From NCBI GenBank assembly GCA_963978905.1, contig OZ022261.1, positions 10,479,992 through 10,543,991 of the forward strand: DNA of 64,000 nt, read 5' to 3'. The notes under the pieces were generated by a model. The model was not told the origin of the DNA, searched no databases, and saw only the letters and a program-made list of their open reading frames with translations. How positions within the stretch are numbered: the first letter of the stretch is position 1; each line of letters opens with the position of its first letter. The position numbers were made by a program, and so were the translations under genes. Positions 48,399 through 60,009 of this stretch are shown one piece after another. The DNA is from Trichostrongylus colubriformis (taxonomy: Eukaryota > Nematoda > Chromadorea > Rhabditida > Trichostrongylidae).

Positions 48399-49169
48399 CT
48401 GAAAAAATCATAAACATCACGTAACTGCCATTCCTCCACATCAACCTTCTATCATGACTATCCAACATTTTGAATAAGCCTGTACAGCTTGTTCATTCAG
48501 GCGTTGGTATAAGGGAGTGAGTATGAACGTCTGCATCACATAATATGCCCAAAAATTCGAACTGTATAACTTGGAGGCGTTCATATATTATGGAGGTTGC
48601 TCTCCAAAGGGCATTTACAGTCACAGCGGAGCATTAAATTTATCGCGAACATGTAAAAACACGTAATATATCCTTGTCAAGTCGCCAATAGCATTTGTTT
48701 GATAGCATCACAGAGTGAATGAATTGATGAAATCGCTGTTACACTTTTCCCATTTTGGCCAATGAGGAAAACAGCTACTTGGGTGACTCGGTTTCCTGGT
48801 GTTAACAAGCTCTCAGAATTCAAATTATGGTAATACACGCTATTCGGGGCTCCTTCTCAGTGCCTGACCGAGGGCCGGAATTTTCAATTCCTCAGCTAAC
48901 TTTTTGTGTTAGACCTCCATAGTATATGAGAGATGAAACTGGTTCGTTGCTGGAGTGAGAGGAAATTGAGTGAGTACTGGCCAGGGTGTAAAAATGCCAT
49001 GACAGTTCACTAGGCTGTAGGTTGGGACACATGGATTTAGACCTCGACCTGCCACTCCTTGACAGCTTGAGGCCCTTGGCCCCGTGGCATAGCTTTCGAA
49101 GCACAACAGTTTTCGTACAATGGTTCACTCGCTGTTCAAAATATCTCTGGAGAAAACTGTTACAGAGAA

Positions 49170-49580
49170 CACGGTAAAGAGACCAGAAGAGGTAAATTTG
49201 ACAGATTGTGGAATAAGAAAATAGGGGTGCTCAGCTGTGTAATAGTAGAGAAAAACAAAATTGAAAGGCGAAAAAACGAGAAATAGAAACCCAAAAACCC
49301 CTCCTTCCTCGCGCCCCTCTGCGCCACTAGCTAGGGCAGATTGCAGATGAGCTAGAGATTAAATCTGCTAGCCGTGAATGTTCTCCCGCCCTCGTCGGCA
49401 ATTCGACCGCCTGATGCACTGCAGTACGACACGCCGTGCAGCGGGATCGTGATAAGACCTCAAGTTTTTCAATGCGAGTTTCGATACACATCACCTTTTC
49501 TGATGTGGAAGGTTCGTACTCAGAGAACATATGTTCCCAGTTATCTTCTCCTTACCTTTTCCGGTACCTTTGAAAGAATG
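49170..49580. repeat. Family G dispersed repeat, copy 1
   Basis: Shares GCGGGATCGTGATAAGACC, TTCAATGCGAGTTTCG and CTTTTCCGGTACCTTT with the 31.9, 52.8 and 62.1 kb copies (orientation varies). Confidence 0.55.
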
Positions 49581-49787
49581 GTCATGGTCACCGTGTGTCC
49601 TGGCCGCCCTACTGACCGTGTATCCCAGCTCACTATGCCTTTCTGCCTTTTTCATCACAGTGTGACCTAAGACAAGCTTGACGTGCACTACACAGATTTT
49701 GGCATATATGACACTTCAATGACGGAGTATCGGATGATTCTACTGCCCTTTTAGTACGTAAATTGAATTTATTTCGATATGTCGTAG

Positions 49788-50306
49788 GAAAACTAGGGGT
49801 AGTTGTTCGGAGACTTATAAGTTCGAGCGATCTTCATCTTTACCAGGAATGCGAGAAGGACAAAACGAAAGGTCCATCAGTTTCTGAGATAAAGTTTTCA
49901 TCCAAAAATTTCGTGGTAGCAAAAGAGAAAAATATAGTTAATATCACGCCGATGTTTGAACAAAGGATGAATGATGATGGAGATGTTATGGGTTAGTATC
50001 TTCAGACCCGAAAATTCCGGTGGACGCGCGTGGGACGCGACGCGATGGATGCGCGCTGTGGACGCCGGTTGGTCCTGAAGCGATTACGCCAAAAGGGTGT
50101 TCCGAATGCCGTTCCATCTCGGATGCACGAACTTCTGTCATAATGGCACGCACTCCAGAGACTGCAGAGGCCGCTGTCACGTAGCGCTGTTAGAAGCCGC
50201 TGCAGAAATAGAGGAGAAACTAACTAAATCCGAAGCAAGTTCACCGTTGATACCGCTGATAGATATTTATAGCGAAGTACCTCGTTCCCGTTCATTTCAA
50301 AAATAG
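49788..50306 (+). CDS. Last two exons of an unrecognised protein (polar C-terminal tail)
   Basis: The exon ending at 49991 (ATG G|GTTAGT) starts either at 49788 (GTCGTAG acceptor) or 49847 (TACCAG acceptor). It encodes ECEKDKTKGPSVSEIKFSSK and NFVVAKEKNIVNITPMFEQ. The final exon 50194-50306 joins in phase 1 and reads AAAEIEEKLTKSEASSPLIP, ending RSRSFQK and TAG. The protein is charged with no membrane segment and looks like a cytoplasmic tail. Upstream exons were not found; the preceding 2 kb is repeats. The 200-bp intron is GC-rich and partly repeat-derived. Confidence 0.45.
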
Positions 50307-50646
50307 AAGTTCTCAACGAGAAGGCCAACTCACTTGTGTCCATGCTCCCCTCATCATCGTTATGTTATGGAAAACGCATTGCGGACAGCTCCCAGTGGAC
50401 AACTTTGGTGGCGTTTCCTTAGAAGGCGCACGATGATGCGTACGAGATGACTTCATTTTGCTAAATTGATTTCATTTGTGAGTCATTGAAACAATGAATT
50501 CAGTATGAAGTCGTTATGGACGGCCGGTAGTCAGTGAGAACACAATCGAATCTTCCATACTGAATGACTCTTGCCAGCAATCGCCAATTGAGAAGCAAGG
50601 TGCACGCATTCTTTGGCGTCTTTTAAAACGCTCTGACACTCTGCTG

Positions 50647-50820
50647 CAGCGTTCATACTCAGCGTCGGCAGGGCGTGGCAACGTACACAAGCAGCGAGGC
50701 AAAGTAACACGGGGAAGGTGCAGAGACAACGCTGGGAATGAGGAAGAGTGGTATAGGCGGATACGCAGAGAAACCTAGCCACGCCCTATCGCCGGCACCG
50801 CAGAGTCTGTACGCAGCTAA
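50647..50820. mobile_element. Family D MITE, copy 4
   Basis: Left GCAGCGTTCATACT and right CACCGCAGAGTCTGTACGCAG; body AAGCAGCGAGGCAAAG and GGATACGCAGAGAAA. It abuts the stop codon of the minus-strand gene ending at 50825. Confidence 0.62.
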
Positions 50821-50824
50821 GTGG

Positions 50825-52057
50825 TCACCAGCCCAACCCCAAAATACGATGCCATAAGACTCGCCTTTTCAAAGAGTCCATGGTTCTGAATACACCTTTA
50901 TCGATTGCCGACTCCTTGTTTTCCGAGAGAACTTTCTTGAGAGCTCTGAAACAAGGCATGTTACCCTCGATGTGATACTAACACTATGAGAATCGCAGTA
51001 CCTGAGGGTTTCACGCTCTTCACTGGTCAAATCGCTTGCTTCCGTGGGCAGTTGGATACCATACTTCTCCTTGAAATACTCCCTCAAATGCTGATCGTTT
51101 GTAATGACATCATCATCGGAGAATCCTGTGCAACAGGATTTTTTACTGTTCAGCGCTGAATTGTGTCAAAGTGTATAGCAACATACTTCGTTTAGGTGCA
51201 CTTGGTTCGTGATTTTTCACTCCTCTGGCTCGAGCAGTTAGTACCTGAGTTAGTAAAAGTGAAGGAAAGTGGTTTGATGTTGTAATTGCTGTGACATAAT
51301 TTTCCTTATAAGGTTGTTCACTAATTCAATCAGGCCACCTTCTTACTCTATGGTGCCTGCGGCAGAGCGGTGCTGCATCGTCTCTGCATCTCCGCCTGTG
51401 CCACTCTTTCTCGCTCTGTGAACACAGCCACGCCCTGTCACCGGCACCACCGCAGAGTATGAAGGTGGCTTTCTATAGAGGACTTTCGTACATTCTCAAA
51501 AGTAACGTTTTCATGTAGCTTAATAAGTAGTAACAGAGAGGAGGAGCAAAAAGGAGTGGTTCTACCACTGGATTGTCGCATACGTATATCACCATTTTTG
51601 ACATTTTTGTAGAACCTTTTTTATTCTTTAGAACAGGTAAAATCCAACGATTACATGAACGATTGTCATCATATTAGCATTTCTAGGGCAAGCTGTGTAT
51701 GGCGCATGTACGGAACTTCTAGGATGTTTGAAGAAGAACGGGTTCGTCAGATTCCATGTCTTGTATGTAGCTGGAATAACAGAACCAGGTGGTATTTCGA
51801 TGACGCCACCACTTTTGAATGCAAAAATTAGACCGAAATTCTCCAAACCGAGCTTTGAACAATTTGGAGAGTCCCCTTAAGACAAGCGCAGACGCGAAAA
51901 AACCGAACCTCGCCTTGTATTCCACGTAGCCTTAGTGACGCTACTCGTTTGCTTACACTCGTCTTCGTTGTCAGCAACAGAAATCGCTGGTAACAGCCCC
52001 CAGTCAGATGTTTTTTTGCAATCCCAACGCTCATTGCACTTCCTCTGAGGAACATTT
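50825..52057 (-). CDS. Unrecognised protein, five phase-consistent exons to the stop (about 207 aa, 5' incomplete)
   Basis: Exons 52057-51957, 51875-51655, 51244-51187, 51125-51002 and 50945-50825 join without a phase error. They encode RKCNERWDCKKTSDWG, EWDSPNCSKLGLENFGLIF, KSGGVIEIPPGSVIPATYK, HAPYTACPRNANMMTIVHV, LTARARGVKNHEPSAPKRR, REYFKEKYGIQLPTEASDLT, SEERETLRALKKVLSENKES and a C-terminus LKRRVLWHRILGLGW. The N-terminal half has paired Cys and looks extracellular. The C-terminal half is charged and helical. I do not recognise a family. A donor at 51909 instead of 51957 would leave a 33-nt intron, so 51957 (GTAAGC, 81-nt intron) is preferred. The gene may continue upstream into the 53.4 kb exon or even the 53.8-56.9 kb gene. 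Confidence 0.55.
51332..51472. mobile_element. Family D MITE, copy 5 (rearranged)
   Basis: Right end CCGGCACCACCGCAGAGTATGAAGGTGGC; the left part (AGGCCACCTTCTTACTC) is its imperfect complement. It lies in the intron 51654-51245. Confidence 0.5.
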
Positions 52058-52153
52058 CTGTTTAGCACGTTTGAACCTCTAGTATACCACGTACGAATCG
52101 CTGGCGCTTCTGCAAATGAATCTCGTGAAGAACCCTCTTTTCACCTGCTGCAA

Positions 52154-52574
52154 TTAAAGGAATCGTCCACGGAAAAATGAGTTCATTTGTTACCAATATA
52201 CTTATGATGTATTTGCCCACTGTGGGCCGCATGCAAAGTTTCACGCGAAAAAATGTGAATCCGGCTGAGATACAGCACCACAAATTCTTGGCCGGGTGGA
52301 CGGGGCCTCCGAGCAGTGACCACCAAGTCGTCCGTCGCAGTCGGAGACGCATTGTAGGAACAGAATGTTAGATAAACAGTCCCACTCTCCGTTCCAAACC
52401 GCGGTGGACGACGGGACGGGGCTTTTGCTTGGAGGCCCCGCCCGCTCGACCGAGATTCGGGAGCCGTCTCTTAGCTGAGTACTCATTTCGCGTGAAACTT
52501 CAACAGTGGCCTTTATTAGGCTAATACGATATAAATATGGATAACAAATAAGCCGAGCCAAGCTACGATTCCTC
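52154..52574. mobile_element. Family A palindromic MITE, copy 5
   Basis: The left end TTAAAGGAATCGTCCACGG is intact; the right arm is degraded to GATTCCTCTGG. It lies just upstream of the 52057 exon of the unrecognised minus-strand gene. Confidence 0.65.
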
Positions 52575-52739
52575 TGGAGCTCAAAAATCAAGGATCCACT
52601 ACGGCACTAGAAGCTGCTCGCACACCGTACCATGATGCCTCCATCCGCTACAGCTAGCCACCTATCTTTCCGAGGCTATGGCGGTAGTCTACTACATATA
52701 TATCGGTATGACACGGTAGGTACTCTGTGAGCTTATAAG

Positions 52740-53200
52740 TACCGCCAACATTCTCTTTGAAGACACTTTCTGGGGCAAGGTGATGATGACAACTCGGAAG
52801 ACATGTTCTTTGAAAGCAAATATTCCAGTTTAGAAGAGGCGATGTGTGGCGAAACACGCGTTGAAAAAGCGCGACTTGGGGTCATATCACGATCCCGTAA
52901 CGCGGCGTGTCGTTCCGCACTTCATCAGCTGGGCGAATTGCCGGCGAGGGTGGGACAACGTTCGCAACTGGCTGACTTTTTGTTAGCTCCTCTCTCGTCG
53001 CCTCTACCCTACTAGGTAGTGATGCAGAGGGGCGCGAAATGAAAGAAGGTAAAGGGGTTTTGAGCTCTTATTTTTCGAGTTTTTCACCGTTTAATTTTGT
53101 TCTCCATTGTTACACTGCTAACACCCCTACTTGCATATTCACCGATCATACTACAATCTTTCAAATTCACTCCTTCCAGTGTCTTTGATGAAACCAGCAG
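52740..53200. repeat. Family G dispersed repeat, copy 2
   Basis: Contains ATCACGATCCCGTAACGCGG, CATTGTTACACTGCTAACAC and CCCCTACTTGCATATTC, in the same order as the 62.1 kb copy. Confidence 0.6.
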
Positions 53201-53275
53201 GCGTTCATCATGAGCCTAAGTTGACAGACTATGGTCAGTGGTTCACGTTGAAATGCTAACTTTGGAAAAGCGAAG

Positions 53276-53485
53276 TCAAACTTCTAACGCATCGGGAGAG
53301 AAGTGAAGGGGCCCACTGCACTTTGTGTATATGTTTCTTATTGAATCAGCCCTATCGCATTGATCCCTGATTTCTCGAACCAGGAACGGTCAAACATGCT
53401 GAAGCCGAGGACAATTTTTGCAGTTCTCGTTATGGTATGCCGAGAGAAATTCGAGCAGATCATTGGCCAAGCTTTGTATACGCTC
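53276..53485 (-). pseudogene. Exon-like frame interrupted by an in-frame TGA
   Basis: After a GCAGCAG acceptor the frame reads ERIQSLANDLLEFLSAYHNE, NCKNCPRLQHV, then TGA at 53392-53390. It continues in the same frame as PFLVREIRDQCDRADSIRN and IYTKCSGPLHFSPDALE to a second TGA. Both halves look protein-coding. The TGA could be a decayed Arg codon (CGA to TGA), an assembly error, or the true end of a gene. On the plus strand a short signal-peptide-like frame starts at 53399 (MLKPRTIFAVLVM), so the strand is not certain. Confidence 0.35.
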
Positions 53486-53785
53486 CTGCTGCGACGTCGT
53501 TGAAGATTTTAAGAGATTTCACAAGATATAAAAAAGAGTGGAGAGATACGTATGCGAAAGCCTTATATTTCAAATTATCACTTCATTATGTGCATAGGTG
53601 TACAGAGAGCTGAAAAAGGGTTTGAAAAGTTTGTTCTGTAATGAAGTCAAAACTAGCTGAAAAAATCCATCTTGCAAATGAGTAAAAGTGAAGCTCACTC
53701 AAAATTCGACATCAAGAGGATTGCTGTTGGGTAGATAAGACATCGTATTTCATAAATTTGTTGAAAATTTTAACCGGAAGAATGG

Positions 53786-56700
53786 CTAACAAACCCGTCC
53801 TCCAACGGTGTTGTCGTTGCCAAGCGATTCAGTTTTTCCGAAAGATGACTGGACTTGCTTCAGTTGCTCATTTATTATGTCTTGCTGTTGCTTCTGCATC
53901 AGAAGCTGAAAAGAAGAGCAACTACTAAATAGAAATTACTAATTTGCTTACTATAGATTCGTAGGGATTGAAATAAGCAGTTTTGCCTTGATCGGGTAAC
54001 ACACCGAAAAACGTAAGTGTATCGTTTCGAACGTATTTTCCCGGTTTCACCAGTTTCGTTCATACATGAAAGTTACAGTCTTGCTGATGCTACAGATAAT
54101 ATTCAACTCCGCGGGCAAGAATAATTAGTTTGGGCAAAAAATTTGGAGAACAAAAATCGAAAAAGGATGTCGACTCCGGAAATCGGAACGCAAGCATCTT
54201 TTTTTTTGTGTTCAAAGCCTACCGCGGCTCCGGCTTGCTGATCAATCATAGCTTGTTGATATCGTCGTTGCTGATCGAGATATTCCAGTTGCTTCGCATT
54301 GTAACGAGTCAATTCGGATTGATGGCGTGCGAGTTGCTAAGACATGATAACAATTTCTCCCAATGGGATATGGTACTTAAAGGAATCGCGCAAAGAAAAC
54401 TGAGTTTCTTTGTTACCTGTGTGTTTATGTTGTATTTGCCTAATAAGGACCGCGAGCAAAGTTTCACGCGAAGTGTATTTATGTTGTATTTGCCCAATAA
54501 GGACCGCGAGCAAAGTTTCACGCGAAAAAGTGAGAAACGGGCTGAGTTACAGCTCTTCCAAGTGACGAACGACGGGGCGGGACCTCGAATTGGATGCCTC
54601 GCATCGTCGTCCGTCGCGGTCGGAGACGTAGAGTGGGAACAGGAAGTTACGTGAACACTCTCACTCACCGTCTCCGAACCTCGGGGGACGGCGATGCGGA
54701 CCACTCACTCAGAGTCCCCGCCCCGTCGTCCATCACTTTAAGGAGCTGTCTCTAAGCCAAATTCTCACCTTTTGCGCGTAAAACATTGCTCGCGGTGCTT
54801 ATCAGGCGAATACAACAACACATATGTAACAAAGAAATTCAGTTTTCCGTACACAATTTCTTTAACCGAACTCACCGCCAAGTACTGCTGATTACGTAGA
54901 GCATTCAATGATTCAGGTGTGCCATTTTCGCCACTGAGTAATGGCAACATTGCTGGTAGATTCACTCCTGTCTGCGACATACCACTTCCCATACCACTAC
55001 CCATCCCGCTCCCTAATCCGCTTCCCAGTGCGTTTCCCATTCCACTGCTGCCCATGAACTGGCTAGCACCGCTGGATTGCTGAAATATGAATGAATTTTA
55101 TTTTGAAGGGAATCCCCTATATTTCGTGGATGATGACGATAGGGCGCAAAAAGAGGAATGAAATGCTTTCTGAAGATCCACTCAGATGGAAAGTAGGACC
55201 TCGATTGGACCCTCTCAGTATGATCACATGTGGTACCCCTGAGCTGTCAGATTAAAAAAATGACCTTCTGCAAAAATGTACATCAGGTACAATTACAGCG
55301 TGGATGAGTAAGTATTATGTAGTAGGCGCTCTGAAATGCGCCATGCACCCGATCTCCATCCAGTACAGTAGAGGTATTCGGATGGATGCGCAGGTAACAT
55401 AATGAGTATTACGCGGTCCCACCGCTATTATTGTAGAATGTAATAGTAATTCTGTTATCGAATAATTTAGAGAAAACGAACCGGGATGAATCATGCAATT
55501 CCCACCTGCATACTTGGAAAATATGACTGAGTTTGAGGAGGGTACACTCCTGCATTCTGGCCACCGGCTTGTATCATTTGTGGTATAGCATTGTAATCCT
55601 GAGCGACCTGCATTGCTGAAAATGTAAGTTCTTTTCCGGATAACTCTTAGTAGCCTGAGCACATCTGCTACATCAATAATTTTCATTATAGCTTGAAACG
55701 ATATCTGAGAAGACTAAAGTAAGGAAGATTACAAAATAGATCAAAACCCACGTGAGTAATTTTCCATGGTTGGCTGTAGCGGTGAAACAGGTGCACGTCG
55801 TACCTGAAATGTAATCCACTGATACAATGCATCGCTTTATCAAACAATACAAAGACAATGCAGCAGTCGCGTGGATGCACCAATCGCAAAAAGAAAATTG
55901 CCCAATTGCGTGGTCGCGGCGCGATCTGTTTTGATTATCATGCTGCACTGTGAGCCATTGGCTTTTCTACTATGAAACATCCTTTCATATGCATGGGAAT
56001 GCCGAATAATGCACATGCTGTCATCCAACAACATATTTGATTAAATATTCTAAAAAATGACTATGGCTAAAACCTATCTAACTAAATGACTGTAGCACTC
56101 TCAAGTGTCGAGGGAAATAATTTCTTCAGTACGACCCCCCTTTACGGCGACCAAATACGACCCCCCCCCCTTTTTTTTACCTCTACGGTACTAGTAACTG
56201 CTGCCGGATTGCAATGTGTCCTATTGCTATATATCCTTTCTTGAGGCGAGATTTTTTAACACTTTGTCACACAGATTTGCGGTCAGATACCCTTTCTTCT
56301 CATCAGCTTATTGAGAGTTAAGATCTCATCGCCTATCTCTAACCTTCAAAGTTACGTCCGCACCCTCCTATCCGTTCAAATACGACCTCCTGTCGAGGAA
56401 TCCTCCACTCTCAATGTACCCTGGCTACCACGCGCCTGAGGCCTTGATTCTTCCTTGGTGATTGGTATTTATTCACAGGTCTCTTGGTTCAAAAAAAACT
56501 TATTATAGAGTACTTAAATGGAAAACCAAATTCCATTCACACCTCTGGAACTTTCTTCTCTTGTCGATCAATCTCAGGAAACATGGACTTGACAAAAGCG
56601 CCTGCTAGGTTAACAGCTAATCGATCAACCACTGAAAAGAAAGAGAAAGTCGATATTTTTGTACGTATTCTACCGTATCACTGAATAGCCTCCAGAAGAA

Positions 56701-56864
56701 CAATAATCCAAGTCATAGAAAGGTGCATAAAAATCGATAAAATCAATACAAATTGATTACCTACTTTTTTCACCCGCTGTTGTTGTAGTTTCCTCCTCTT
56801 CACTACTGCTTTTATGCTTTTTGGCAGTGGCAGAGAGCACCAGCATGAAGATGAGCAATTTCAT
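53786..56864 (-). CDS. Secreted Gln/Met/Gly-rich low-complexity protein, complete 7-exon model (262 aa)
   Basis: Exons 56864-56765, 56631-56543, 55803-55752, 55615-55506, 55079-54876, 54336-54223 and 53905-53786 join in frame. The product starts with a signal peptide (MKLLIFMLVLSATA), then an acidic Ser/Glu/Thr patch (HKSSSEEEETTTT) and a helical segment (DRLAVNLAGAFVKSMFPEI). A Gln/Pro/Tyr region follows (NAGVYPPQTQSYFPSMQ), then Gly-Ser-Gly-Met repeats (about residues 133-155), a Gln-rich segment with ELTRYNAKQLEYLDQQRRY, and the end TVGGRVC. Low complexity, Met, Gln and Gly repeats and a signal peptide suggest a structural extracellular protein (cuticle, eggshell or glue-like); that is inference. 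Splicing at CGG|GTTTGT before the stop could extend it into the 53.4 kb exon, and a small optional exon near 54000 is possible. The 54.4-54.9 kb MITE lies in its fifth intron. Confidence 0.65.
54377..54865. mobile_element. Family A palindromic MITE, copy 6, in an intron
   Basis: TTAA at both ends, with an internal tandem duplication of about 52 bp in the left arm (54419-54526). It lies in the fifth intron (54875-54337) of the secreted Gln/Met/Gly-rich gene and does not touch its exons. Confidence 0.7.
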
Positions 56865-59832
56865 CTTCTGTGATGTTCTAGAAGCTCTCTGAAGGATGCG
56901 ATAAGAACTAGTGAAGAATCAAATAGGATATCCACAGGATGGTGCAAAACAAGGAAACTCCGAAACCGTAAGTACAGCGCTGTCTGACGTCGTCAAAGTT
57001 TTTTCCTAAATGCGAAGTTCCACCTGATGCATTAAAATAGACACTAAAATGTGAAAGAGAAAATGTTCATGCGGAAATCGTGACAGGTGGATGGGCAGGT
57101 TCTTTTCAGCTCTTTTCGCTTCCACATTTTTTTATCCGGGATTCTCAAACCATGTTAAAAAAGCCACACGCTTTTTGAATTTTTTTCGGCCAACTCGTTG
57201 AACATTAGTGTCAACGAGGTTACTGTGAGTTAAGAATCAATTACCTGTGCGCTTTCAGCGGGTTATGGGTAGGATTTGTGAGATGGGTGAGATCATAAGT
57301 CACAGCTAATCGATATGGAACAAACGTTTCTCAAAGAGGATATAGTGGGCATTACTGCTTGGTACATGAGCCAGTTTCAGCAATTTCGCAAGTATTTTTC
57401 GTAGTAGTTCATTATTTTAACACTATAGCTGCAGCAATTCTGTTCAGAACTATAAAAACTCAAAAACTGAAAAAATTTGGAATCATGTTCTCCTCAGGTC
57501 ACAGAGGAAAAGGGCAATTCGATACACAGAGGAAAAGGGCAATTAGAAGTCAATGAAAAGCAAAATTTGGACACGGCTTTGTCAGCCTGCAACAGGCGAA
57601 GGAAGTCATAGAACCCAAACAGAGTCCGATATCATGCACGCCCACGCATTCCTATCAGTCCAAACCACCACGACATTTTGAACCTAGCAAAAATTACAGG
57701 AAATACTCATTTAATAATCTTATCAAGTGAATTCAATTAGTGCTATGATAGACAGCCATAATCAAGGAAATCAGAAGACTTGAGAACCAGTATACCATGA
57801 CAGGAAGCGCTATTAGGAAAAATGTGTGAACCCTGATTGGATTTTCGTTCAAAGATAAAGGTCAGATGTAATTCGTGTTGCTATCACACATTATACGAAG
57901 GGAAACGGCGTCGAGAGCGAAAAGGGGGGCACTCACATCGGCCATTTGTGACTATGGTGTCTGACCCCTTTTTACGCAATGCAACCATCTCTGGATTATT
58001 CCGATTCCAAAATATTTCCGGCTTAAGAGTGGCAGCCATTTGAAGTAATCTATCGTTTTTGTAATTTTATAATATGTGTAGAAGATTCAAATACAATATG
58101 AGACTCCAAAGTTTCATTCAAACATGAAAGGACAGAAATTCCCCAAAAGAAAGCATTTCAAAATCTTGAAACCTTCCGCTGCTTGGTAGCTTCGTCAGGC
58201 CTAATATAATTGCTTTTTTATAATTGATAAGGTGTGGGGTAGAAATTGACCAACCCAAACTAACGAGTGTGTCAAGCATTGAAGCATAGCAAAATATTAC
58301 CGGAAACTCCCAGAATTTATGCAGTTTTCCTTAGTTTTTGAATAAACTACTGTAATCATATTGTTGGTACTCATCCAGATCAAGGTGAGGCTCCAGATAA
58401 GCACAATACTGGAATAGCTTCTCTTCAGACGAAACCCCTTTAAACTGATAAATCTCGAAAATGATGATTAAAACTCTCGTATGTGGGTCAGGATTTTCCA
58501 ACCAGGTTAGGTCAGGAAACAGTGGCCCACCTCTTCCTCACAGCCGTTTCCCAATGAAACCAACAAGGCCCTCGGTGCGCTCGTCGACGCAATTCGCGCG
58601 GCGCGGTGACCTAGATGGGCGATCCTGTCGCACCCCTCATTGTCGATCATGTGTTTTTTTTATTTTTCTTTTTTGTTTGCTAGCAACTAGTAGTAGTAGA
58701 TGATCAAGGCCGAGACAAAGGACGCTGCCTGATATGAGAAAGGCTCTCGAGAATCATTTATACCATCATCGAAAGCAAGTACATACGTACATATACGGAA
58801 AATGGAGCGCTAAATCGTGGAAATAGCCTTTCTGTGCCATAACCGAGATCTTCAGGCTGACGTGGATAACCGCTCGCTCGGCTAGCACAAGCCCATGGAA
58901 AAAAGGAAAAGAAGTTAGTGATTATAATGTAATGTTGAGAAAAGAAATGTTTTAGTGGTTCGTTTCGCCTCGTAGCTCAGACAAACCACTATGTTTTCAT
59001 CAGCACCCGGAGGCTCGTCAGTGAGTGAGGTGCTGATGAAAAAAAGTCATGGCCCATTTTCCTTTCCCAAGCAGTTTTCTTCGTTGTTCTCAGCGACGGA
59101 CACCAAGCGATAAACCTTTGTGAAACAATTTCGGCTTACAGTATCCGTCGCTCCTCTTTTATGATTGGAAGAAAGGAAGATCGCTAGTACGGTTTTTTAA
59201 AATACTTCGTAATTGACATCCTCCTTAAATTTATTACTAAGAGATTAAAAGGGTTTCTTCAACTTATACTGCTTTATGCATATTTTCCCGTTTGTTGGAT
59301 TGCTCGTCACACAAGTGACACGACAGAATTGTAGTAGGAAAAGTCTCAATTATTATGAAATCTCCCAAGCTATGAATGGAGGTAGTGTTAAAAGAATTAT
59401 CAACGACGAAAATTATTCTGCTGAAAAGTTCTGTTGCAACAGACTATTTCACTGAGACAGCAAATCTATACAATTTTTGCGGTAAAAAACATTTCCCGCC
59501 CCATATCGAATTGTTTGGAAGCGACATTTCACTCACTTTACAGATCCAATCTATTACCCGATGCAAGCATAGACTTGCAGGTCCACCTGCAGGTTTATTG
59601 GAGGTCGCCTTTCTGAAAGAGCTGATTTGCTTCTCCTTCCCAATGAGACGAAAAAATGCAGTATGTAATTGAATATATTTACAATGTCTTTAAACAAAGA
59701 GCCTGATATTTTTGTTTTGATTTAATTTGAATCAGACAGGGTATTCATGCCCAATGTGAGCAACCAAAGCCTGGCTTTGCTTGTCGTTGAGCCACTGCTG
59801 AGTTCCTTACCACATTTTCGAAACTGATAGGA
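56865..59832. other. Upstream of the secreted Gln/Met/Gly-rich gene; no gene supported
   Basis: Should hold that gene's promoter. A hairpin (CATCAGCACC near 59000 and GGTGCTGATG near 59029) and the 57500 tandem repeat are present. The 59376-59672 (+) ORF shows no domain. Confidence 0.4.
57500..57543. repeat. Two-copy tandem repeat of 25 bp
   Basis: CACAGAGGAAAAGGGCAATT occurs twice with a 25-base period. Confidence 0.85.
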
Positions 59833-60009
59833 AGGCCGCGTTCATACTTTACGCCTGCAGGGAGTGGCTGCAGGGCAGGGCAGCGAAGCGTAGTGGCACG
59901 GGTGAGATGCAGAGACGACGCAGGCAACGAGACAGGATGGTACACGCGGATACGCAGGGACAAGCGGCCACGCCATGCCACCGGCACCGCAAAGTATGAA
60001 CGCGGCCTG
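59833..60009. mobile_element. Family D MITE, copy 6
   Basis: 177 bp with ends GGCCGCGTTCATACTTTACG and CGCAAAGTATGAACGCGGCC, a very clean inverted repeat, downstream of the innexin stop. Confidence 0.75.

Noticed and set aside
51876..51908. 33-nt intron in the minus-strand gene at 51.9 kb
   Set aside because: Too short. A GTAAGC donor at 51956 gives an 81-nt intron with the same phase and a good junction.
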